A stretch of DNA of 20,176 bases, taken from SZUA-365 sp034002405 (GTDB lineage Bacteria > Bacteroidota > Ignavibacteria > SZUA-365). Location of the stretch: positions 1 to 20,176 of the forward strand of contig JAVFAS010000064.1 of assembly GCA_034002405.1 (NCBI GenBank), read 5' to 3'. Below are positions 14,572 to 20,176 of the stretch, piece by piece. Made by a program: the position numbers and the translations under genes. The notes beneath the pieces were generated by a model. It was not told the DNA's origin. It made no database searches and saw only the letters and a list, made by a program, of their open reading frames with translations. The first letter of the stretch is position 1. Every line of letters begins with the position of its first letter.

Positions 14572-15789
14572 GTGATTATTTCCATACTCCTTTCGGGCGT
14601 GCTGGGGATCCTGGTGGTGATCGTCGCGGTTGCGACGGTCAACATGCTGGGCGGCCCGTTTCTCGCCAACCGCCGGGGCCTGCACGTTGCATCATCCGTG
14701 ACATCCCGCGGGAGTGCCGTCGAGACCCCGTTGTCGGACAGTGCCATTCGCGAGACATCCCACCGGCACCCTTCCGTCGTCGTGTGCATTCCCGCCCGCA
14801 ATGAGGCACGGAATATCGGGACGCTGCTCGAACTTCTGCGCACGCAGACAGTGGCACCTCGGTCGATTCTCGTCCTCGATGACCATTCCCACGATGAAAC
14901 CGCGTCCATTGTCGCGGAACAAGCGCGGGAAGATGCACGCATCCATCTTCTCGACGGCGCATCGCTTCCACCGGGGTGGACCGGAAAGAATTGGGCGTGC
15001 CATCAACTTGCGAAGGCGGCCGAGGGAGACGTGTTGCTTTTTGTCGACGCGGACGTGCGGCCGGGCAGGAGGGCGATCGAGGACACGCTCGACACCTTCG
15101 ATCGCTATCACGCCGATGCCGTCTCGGCGTTTCCGCAACAGTTGTTGGTGGGGACCGCCGCGGCCATGATCATTCCCGTGATGGATCTCATACTGTACGG
15201 TTTTCTTCCGCTGCCGTTGGTGCATCGCACACGCGCGACCTCGCTCGCGGCGGCGAATGGACAATGGTTCGGGTTCCGCCGGGAGATGTACCGGCGAATC
15301 GGCGGACACGCAGCGGTGCGGGATGCGATCGTGGAAGACGTGACACTGGCGCGTGCCGTCAAACGCGTCGGCGGTCGACTCGTGCTCGCCGTGGGGAAGG
15401 GCAGCGTGGCGTGCAGGATGTACGAACGATTCGGAGAGATCCGGGAAGGATTCTCGAAAAATTTCTTTGCCGCGTTCGGATTCAACACGCCGGTATTTCT
15501 CGGCGTGCTGGCATTGTTCCTCACCATCTTCGTGCTTCCGTTTGGATTGCTGTTCACCTCCTCCTGGGCGCCGGCGCTCCTCGCCGTGCTCATGATTCTG
15601 CTCATCCGCGGCATTCTCGCCTGGGGAGCGGGACATTCCCTCGTGACGGTCCTGCTCCATCCGTTCGGTGTTCTTGCCGCGGTACTGATCGGACTCGATG
15701 CGATACGGTTGCGATACCGCCGCGGCGCCGTGCGGTGGAAGGGTAGGGATATTGTCGTGGATGTCACGCGCAAGCAGGCACAGCCGTGA
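14572..15789 (+). CDS. membrane glycosyltransferase family 2, probable carotenoid glycosyltransferase
   Basis: A 405-residue GT2 (GT-A fold) enzyme. A TM anchor lies at about 5-28. The catalytic domain has VVVCIPARNE (69-78), the nucleotide-sugar Asp pair VLDDHSHD (101-108), the metal-binding FVDADV (157-162), an ANGQWFGFRREMYRRIGGH acceptor region (228-246) and the catalytic ED255-256. C-terminal TM segments lie at about 308-330, 335-350 and 358-377. This architecture is shared by CrtQ of staphyloxanthin synthesis, chlorobactene glucosyltransferase CruC and cyanobacterial CruG. Its place between crtB and cruF points to sugar transfer onto a hydroxylated carotenoid. CruG versus CruC type cannot be decided by eye, so no symbol is given. 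The GTG start is 5 bases after the crtB stop, and the stop overlaps the next start (GTGA). Confidence 0.8.
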   Translation: MIISILLSGVLGILVVIVAVATVNMLGGPFLANRRGLHVASSVTSRGSAVETPLSDSAIRETSHRHPSVVVCIPARNEARNIGTLLELLRTQTVAPRSILVLDDHSHDETASIVAEQAREDARIHLLDGASLPPGWTGKNWACHQLAKAAEGDVLLFVDADVRPGRRAIEDTLDTFDRYHADAVSAFPQQLLVGTAAAMIIPVMDLILYGFLPLPLVHRTRATSLAAANGQWFGFRREMYRRIGGHAAVRDAIVEDVTLARAVKRVGGRLVLAVGKGSVACRMYERFGEIREGFSKNFFAAFGFNTPVFLGVLALFLTIFVLPFGLLFTSSWAPALLAVLMILLIRGILAWGAGHSLVTVLLHPFGVLAAVLIGLDAIRLRYRRGAVRWKGRDIVVDVTRKQAQP

Positions 15790-17309
15790 GCCGCGCGCGC
15801 CGATCCCACGTCACGGATTTCCCCCGTTCCCACTATGACGTTGCGATCGTCGGTGCGGGGATGGGAGGCTTGAGCGCCGCCGCGCTCCTTTCCCGTGGGG
15901 GTGCACGCGTGCTCGTGCTCGAAGCAATGCATTATCCGGGAGGATGCGCGAGTTCCTACGAGAAATCGGGAGGGATTTTCGATGTGGGGGCGACCACCCT
16001 CAGTGGGACCGCACCGGGTCATCCGCTCGCGGCGTTGTTCGCACGGATTGGCCGGTTTGATGGATTACTGCCCACGGATCCACCGATGGGCATCCACCTC
16101 CGCGGCACGTGGATCACACGCTTCCGGGACCGCGATGCGTGGTTGCGTGAGGCGGAACGCGCCTTCGATCAGCCGATGCGGGAATTCTGGAACGCGATTG
16201 CGACGTACAGTGATGCGGCGTATGCCCTGCTCGACAGACTTCCCTTCCTTCCGCCGCAAAATATAAGAGAATCAACGGCGATACTCCCGTATTTGTCGCT
16301 GGATTGGCTGCGCCGCGCTCCCGGGCTCCTTGCGCCGGTTTCACGGTGGATGCGGCGATACCGCGTGGACAGTGATTGTTTCCGTCGCTTTGTCGATGCA
16401 CAGCTGTTGATCACCAGTCAGGCACCGTCGGCCGAGGTTCCGTTCCTCGCGGGCGCACTTGGCCTCTCGTACCCCGATTATCCTCTTCATTCCGTCCGCG
16501 GGGGCATGATCCGCTACGCGCGGTTTCTTGCCGACCGTGCGGCGGAGTCGGGAGCGGATATCGCCTATCTCCAACGCGTCACCGCGATCGAACGACGTGG
16601 GACGGGTTGGCGGTTGCGTACCGCCATGGGCCGCGAGATCGAGGCACGGACCGTTATCACGGACATCCCGGTTTTCAATCTGCCCGACGTGACCGACGGC
16701 GCGGTGCGCACGCATTTCCAGGATGTGGTCGGTCAGATCCGCCACCGCGGCGTCCGCCTCTGGGGCGCATTCACCATCTACGCCCTGGTCGAACGGACCC
16801 TCGGCGCAGGGCTGCCGGTCAACCTGCAGGTCATCCTCGATACGCCCCTGCGATATACGGGCAGCACGACACTCTTCCTCACCTTCTCCCATCCGGACGA
16901 CGACACGCGCGCACCGGACGGTCTGCGCACGCTGAGCATCAGCACGCATCTCGATCCCGGTCACGCCGCGCGGCCGGCCACGCGCGAGGAATATCGCGGG
17001 TGGAAAATGGCGGCCGAATCGGAAATTTTCGTTGCATTACGGACACAGATTCCGGAGTTTCAGGACATGCATGTCTCCCACAGTCAGGCCGGGACGCCAC
17101 GGACGTTCCGGAAATACACGGGGCGCGCCGATGGGCTTGTCGGTGGTATCCCGCTCGATCGACGGCTGTTTCCCTTCCGATATCCACGGCCGAAGACACC
17201 ATTTGACGGCCTGTATTGCCTGGGTGACACCGTGTTTCCCGGCCAGGGTTTGCCCGGCGTCACGCTTGCCGCGCTGGCACTGGCGAAACGAATGGGAGTC
17301 GATCAATGA
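15786..17309 (+). CDS. CrtI/CrtD/CrtH-family FAD-dependent carotenoid oxidoreductase
   Basis: A 507-residue flavoprotein. A Rossmann FAD site YDVAIVGAGMGGLSA (17-31) with Glu46 ending the second strand is followed by the HYPGGCASSYEKSGGIFDVGAT region typical of carotenoid desaturases and isomerases. The C terminus has DGLYCLGDTVFPGQGLP and GVTLAALAL (about 473-498). The GD(T/S)xFPGQG(L/V)P form is seen in CrtD/CrtH/CruI-type proteins rather than in classic CrtI, which has a GGxxHPGxG form. Candidate activities are 3',4'-desaturation, carotene cis-trans isomerization or another step on the psi end; the specific reaction is open. The GTG start overlaps the glycosyltransferase stop and its stop overlaps cruF (ATGA), so three consecutive genes are coupled. 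Confidence 0.8.
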   Translation: MSRARRSHVTDFPRSHYDVAIVGAGMGGLSAAALLSRGGARVLVLEAMHYPGGCASSYEKSGGIFDVGATTLSGTAPGHPLAALFARIGRFDGLLPTDPPMGIHLRGTWITRFRDRDAWLREAERAFDQPMREFWNAIATYSDAAYALLDRLPFLPPQNIRESTAILPYLSLDWLRRAPGLLAPVSRWMRRYRVDSDCFRRFVDAQLLITSQAPSAEVPFLAGALGLSYPDYPLHSVRGGMIRYARFLADRAAESGADIAYLQRVTAIERRGTGWRLRTAMGREIEARTVITDIPVFNLPDVTDGAVRTHFQDVVGQIRHRGVRLWGAFTIYALVERTLGAGLPVNLQVILDTPLRYTGSTTLFLTFSHPDDDTRAPDGLRTLSISTHLDPGHAARPATREEYRGWKMAAESEIFVALRTQIPEFQDMHVSHSQAGTPRTFRKYTGRADGLVGGIPLDRRLFPFRYPRPKTPFDGLYCLGDTVFPGQGLPGVTLAALALAKRMGVDQ

Positions 17310-17986
17310 TTGTCACCGCGTGGGCTGAACGCATCCGGCACATCCCGGACCGGGTAGTAATCGGACTGATATATCTGTTTTTTGTTGCCGGTGCGCTGTG
17401 GAACACCCTCGGCGTGTTGCAGTCCGTCATGACACCGATGACCCCGTATGTTCTCATCGGCAGTGCCATGCTGGCCGTCGGATTGACGTATCGCGTCGAT
17501 CGATCATTGATGATCGCGATGATGGTGATATTCATCGGGACCTGGGCGATCGAAGCTCTCGGTGTCGCGACCGGGTTTCCCTTCGGAACCTATGAATATA
17601 CCGACGCACTCGGCTGGAAGGTGCTCGGTGTCTCGATCGTGATTCCCTTTGCCTGGCTGCTCGTGATCGCCGCGAGCGATGCGCTGACCGGACATTTTTT
17701 CGGACGTGTCAGCACGCTGCTCGCGGCGTTGTTCGTGACCATCCTCGATTTTTTCCTCGAATTCGCCGCGGACGCGTTGGATCTCTGGCATTGGAATTCC
17801 CGCTTTCCACCGATCAGCAACTATCTGAGCTGGTTTTTTGTCAGCTTCGTCTCGTTGCTGCTGCTGCGCGATCGCGCGGAACGTCGGATGGAGCTGCAGG
17901 TTCCCGCGCATCTGTATATCGCGATGATGATCTATTTCGCGGTGACATTTCTGGGTATGAAAAGTGGATTGCTGATGATAGGGTAG
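17306..17986 (+). CDS. cruF: CruF-type carotenoid 1'-hydratase
   Basis: A 226-residue inner-membrane protein with about seven hydrophobic segments. It matches the CruF/DUF422 carotenoid biosynthesis family: E83-ALGVATGFPFGTYEYTD (83-100), VIPFAWLLV (112-120), the acidic LDFFLEFAADALDLWHW segment (147-163) and SNYLSWFFVSF (171-181). In cyanobacteria and Deinococcus, CruF adds water to the 1',2' double bond of a psi end (gamma-carotene or lycopene) to give the 1'-hydroxy group; the archaeal/haloarchaeal homologue hydrates bisanhydrobacterioruberin. Its presence implies at least one end of the carotenoid stays acyclic. The start overlaps the previous stop by four bases. It supplies the hydroxyl that desaturation and glycosylation by the neighbours would build on. 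Confidence 0.85.
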   Translation: MIVTAWAERIRHIPDRVVIGLIYLFFVAGALWNTLGVLQSVMTPMTPYVLIGSAMLAVGLTYRVDRSLMIAMMVIFIGTWAIEALGVATGFPFGTYEYTDALGWKVLGVSIVIPFAWLLVIAASDALTGHFFGRVSTLLAALFVTILDFFLEFAADALDLWHWNSRFPPISNYLSWFFVSFVSLLLLRDRAERRMELQVPAHLYIAMMIYFAVTFLGMKSGLLMIG

Positions 17987-18028
17987 GGAGGACGAGGGAA
18001 GTTCACTGCAAGCGGAAGAAGGTGGAAT

Positions 18029-19504
18029 ATGGCGGATACCATCGGGATCGTCGGTGCGGGGCTGGGGGGACTTTCCGCGGCCATTCATCTTGCGCTGCGC
18101 GGAAAGCGCGTCACCGTCTACGAAGCGAACGCCGCAGCGGGAGGCAAGGCGGCAGAGCTGCGACGCGAGGGGTATCGCTTCGATACGGGTCCTTCGCTGC
18201 TCACGATGCGCTTCGTGATCGAGGAGATCTATCGTGTCGCCGATGCGCGTGACGACGAGCGCGTCGAATTCGTCCCGGTCGACCCCATCTGCCGGTATTT
18301 TTTCTCGGATGGAGCGGTGCTCGATGCCAGCGCGGACGAGGGAGCGTTTCGTGAGCAGGTTCGTGTGCTCTCACCGTCGGATGCGGACGCGGTAACGCGT
18401 TTCCTCGATTACAGCCAGCGCATTTATGACCGCACCGCGGACATTTTCCTGTTCAATCCCCTGACCGAGCTGAAGCATGTGCTTCGGTGGAAGAATCTCG
18501 GGACACTGCTGCGGCTTCCACAGATCGATCCGTTCCGCACCGTTCATGAGGGAGTCCGTTCCCACTTCACCGATCCACGACTCGTGCAGCTCTTCGATCG
18601 CTATGCGACCTACAACGGCTCGAATCCCTACACGGCGCCGGCGACGCTCAACATCATTCCCTTCGTCGAGTATCGACTGGGTGCGTATTACGTCCGGGGT
18701 GGTGTGTATGCGCTGGTTCGCAGTCTCGAAGCAATCGCGCAGCGCCTCGGCGTCGAATTCCGCTACGACGCGCGGGTCGATCGCATCACCGTCCGCACGG
18801 GCGCGGTGACGGGAGTGGAAGTCGACGGCATCCATCACGCACATGATGCCGTCGTGAGCAATGCCGATGCGGTCGCGACCATCACGCGGTTGCTGTCGCG
18901 CACGGGAAGGAAATCCGCGCGCCGCGCTGCGCGCTACGAGCGGCTGGAACCCTCGTGCAGCGGTTTGGTTTTTCTCTGGGGTGTTCGCGGGCAACATGAG
19001 CGGCTGGCGCAGCACAATATTTTCTTCTCCGAACATTATGCCGACGAGTTCGCGGACATCTTCCAGCGACGCATCCCGCCGCGGGAGCCGACCGTGTATG
19101 TATCGATCACATCGAAGGCGGATCCGGCACACGCGCCGAAGGACGGTGAGAACTGGTTCGTCCTCGTCAATATGCCATACCTGACCGAGGAGAACCGGGC
19201 CGTTGATGTCGGCACGGTACGCACCGCCGTCTTGCGCAGATTGTGCGCGGCCGGGGTGGATATCGAGGCGAATATCGCGTTCGAAGAGGTGATCACGCCG
19301 GCGGATCTCGAACACCGTTTCGCGGCAAACAAGGGAAGCATCTACGGTGTCTCGTCGAACACCCGCGGCGCGGCCTTCCTGCGTCCACAAAACAGAATAT
19401 CCGATCCGAAAGGCTTGTACCTGTGCGGTGGATCGGCGCACCCGGGCGGTGGCGTGCCGTTGGTGCTGCTCTCGGGGAAAATCGCCGCCGAGCTGGTGGA
19501 GTGA
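18029..19504 (+). CDS. CrtI-family carotenoid desaturase (CrtI or CrtD type)
   Basis: A 491-residue flavoprotein. It has the FAD site IGIVGAGLGGLSAA (5-18), Glu32, AAAGGKAAELRREGYRFDTG (about 35-54) with GPSLLTM, and the C-terminal LYLCGGSAHPGGGVPLVLLS (463-482), all typical of CrtI-type desaturases. YATYNGSNPYTAPATLNIIP (about 191-210) with a following AYYVRGGVYALV resembles Bacteroidota phytoene desaturases and 1-hydroxycarotenoid 3,4-desaturases (CrtD). As the only clear CrtI-like protein with the HPGGG motif here, it may be the phytoene desaturase that makes lycopene, or the CrtD that acts after CruF; the genes cannot be separated by eye. A good AAGAAGG site lies 6 bases before the ATG at 18029. 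It is the last gene of the operon, 42 bases after cruF. Confidence 0.88.
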   Translation: MADTIGIVGAGLGGLSAAIHLALRGKRVTVYEANAAAGGKAAELRREGYRFDTGPSLLTMRFVIEEIYRVADARDDERVEFVPVDPICRYFFSDGAVLDASADEGAFREQVRVLSPSDADAVTRFLDYSQRIYDRTADIFLFNPLTELKHVLRWKNLGTLLRLPQIDPFRTVHEGVRSHFTDPRLVQLFDRYATYNGSNPYTAPATLNIIPFVEYRLGAYYVRGGVYALVRSLEAIAQRLGVEFRYDARVDRITVRTGAVTGVEVDGIHHAHDAVVSNADAVATITRLLSRTGRKSARRAARYERLEPSCSGLVFLWGVRGQHERLAQHNIFFSEHYADEFADIFQRRIPPREPTVYVSITSKADPAHAPKDGENWFVLVNMPYLTEENRAVDVGTVRTAVLRRLCAAGVDIEANIAFEEVITPADLEHRFAANKGSIYGVSSNTRGAAFLRPQNRISDPKGLYLCGGSAHPGGGVPLVLLSGKIAAELVE

Positions 19505-19515
19505 CCGTCGGGCGG

Positions 19516-19548
19516 AAAACGACACGCCCGGACAATGGCCCGGGCGTG
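19516..19548 (-). terminator. hairpin terminator between convergent desaturase and OmpA genes
   Basis: A 9-bp stem CACGCCCGG (19523-19531) pairs with CCGGGCGTG (19540-19548) around an 8-base loop. On the minus strand it is followed by a short T-run (AAAA on plus at 19516-19519), so it would end the OmpA transcript. The same hairpin could help stop the carotenoid operon, but it has no T-run in that direction. Confidence 0.55.
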
Positions 19549-19573
19549 GTGTGAATGCGATGGTCTGTGCGGA

Positions 19574-20176
19574 CTATTCCGCGATGCGGAATTCCACCCG
19601 TCTGTTGCGCTCGCGTTGTTCCTCGCTGTCGTTGGGGACCTCGGGACGCGATTCTCCATATCCGATTGCTTCCAGACGATCGGCGGCGACACCGTTGACG
19701 ACGAGATAATCCACGACCGAGCGCGCGCGCTTGCGCGAGAGGTCAAGGTTGTAATCGTCGGAGCCGATATCATCAGTGTGCGCCGCAATTACGATGCGAA
19801 GCGTGGGATTGGTCTCGAGAAAGCGGACAAGCCGGGCGAGTTCGAAATTCGATTCGGGACGAAGGTCCCACTTCGCGAAATCAAAGAAGATGTTGTTGAC
19901 CCGCTGCGCGAGAAGGTCCCCCCACTGATCGCGGCGCGTCTGCATGCTCCGGACGGACTTCAATACGAAGTTATGCACAAGTACTCCGTCACCCGCGCCG
20001 TTCCTGCCGGAACCATCGTCACCCGATCCATTCTTCCCGGAGCCGTCATCACCTGCGCCGTTCCTGCCGGAACCATCGTCACCCGATCCATTCTTCCCGG
20101 AGCCGTCATCACCTGCGCCGTTCCTGCCGGAACCATCGTCACCCGATCCATTCTTCCCGGAGCCGTCATCACCTGC
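19574..20176 (-). CDS. OmpA-domain protein with Gly/Asp repeat region (5' end beyond window)
   Basis: The visible part is 200 residues. The C-terminal ~110 residues form an OmpA-like peptidoglycan-binding domain: NNIFFDFAKWDLRPES, IVIAAHTDDIGSDDYNLD with LSRKRARSVV, IGYGESRP and ERNRRVEF, including the Asp and Arg that grip diaminopimelate in this family. The visible N-terminal part (window bases 20176 to about 20001) is a tandem repeat of GDDGSGKNGS/GDDGSGRNGA. A GTG at 19976-19978 could be taken as the start, giving 134 residues, but the frame stays open without any stop through the repeats to the last base, so the true start lies outside. It probably tethers the outer membrane to peptidoglycan. 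It converges on the carotenoid operon. Confidence 0.85.
   Translation of the reverse strand, partial: AGDDGSGKNGSGDDGSGRNGAGDDGSGKNGSGDDGSGRNGAGDDGSGKNGSGDDGSGRNGAGDGVLVHNFVLKSVRSMQTRRDQWGDLLAQRVNNIFFDFAKWDLRPESNFELARLVRFLETNPTLRIVIAAHTDDIGSDDYNLDLSRKRARSVVDYLVVNGVAADRLEAIGYGESRPEVPNDSEEQRERNRRVEFRIAE
20001..20176 (-). repeat. 60-bp tandem repeat, 2.9 copies, coding
   Basis: The 60 bases 20041-20100 recur identically at 20101-20160, and 20001-20040 and 20161-20176 match the same unit as partial copies. Bases 19981-20000 are a diverged continuation. In the OmpA frame each unit encodes 20 residues made of two 10-residue halves, G-D-D-G-S-G-(K/R)-N-G-(S/A). The unit is a multiple of three, so copy number can change without breaking the frame. 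The repeat runs off the window. Confidence 0.97.

Noticed and set aside
19960..20172. Minus-strand open frame encoding a repeated MTAPGRMDRVTMVPAGTAQV-type peptide
   Set aside because: It is a second reading of the 60-bp repeat in another frame. The OmpA frame is open over the same bases and joins a real domain, and any frame through a 60-bp repeat free of stops will look like a repeat protein.
20001..20176. CRISPR-like direct repeats
   Set aside because: The copies abut with no unique spacers, the period is a constant 60 bases, and the bases read through as protein.

Overview
The window looks like a GC-rich member of the Bacteroidota/Chlorobiota (FCB) group, possibly a Kapabacteria-, Ignavibacteria- or Rhodothermia-like lineage. 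Two secreted proteins end in type IX secretion (T9SS) sorting domains. The ferredoxin has the Chlorobium-type second cluster, and a carotenoid operon contains a CruF hydratase. Unlike many Bacteroidota, several genes carry purine-rich Shine-Dalgarno sites and sigma70-like -35/-10 boxes. The lineage is an inference; there is no rRNA to confirm it. The sequence contains one scaffold gap of 100 N (6023-6122).

Layout. Positions 82-921: a small NifU-type Fe-S scaffold protein and a periplasmic TonB-C-domain/coiled-coil protein, both +. Positions 958-4111: two divergently transcribed T9SS cargo genes, a beta-sandwich protein (-) and a von Willebrand A protein (+). Positions 4190-5989: a ClC chloride channel/transporter with two CBS domains. 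After the gap, a LiaF-like membrane protein (6176-6880, -) is divergent from a five-gene envelope module (7057-12314, +). That module has a LolA-like periplasmic protein, two FtsX/MacB-type permeases, a LolD-type ATPase and an outer-membrane beta-barrel. Positions 12482-12712: a 2[4Fe-4S] ferredoxin with its own promoter and a strong terminator.

Positions 12914-19504 hold a compact seven-gene carotenoid operon: split lycopene cyclase crtYc/crtYd, phytoene synthase crtB, a family 2 glycosyltransferase, a CrtI/CrtD-type oxidoreductase, a cruF-type hydratase and a second CrtI-family desaturase. Four of the junctions are stop/start overlaps or gaps of 16 bases or less that suggest translational coupling. 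Together they predict a cyclized, 1'-hydroxylated and glycosylated C40 carotenoid (myxol- or salinixanthin-like). crtE and any acyltransferase would have to lie elsewhere.

The window closes with a convergent OmpA-domain gene (-). Its reading frame runs through nearly three copies of a 60-bp tandem repeat to the last base, so it is 5'-truncated here.

No tRNA, rRNA, CRISPR array, insertion sequence or phage gene was seen, and no gene-free stretch exceeds about 200 bases. The most interesting points are the LolA-like/ABC/barrel module, the carotenoid cluster with a possible operator over its start site, the Val at the ClC proton-glutamate position, and the repeat-bearing OmpA protein.
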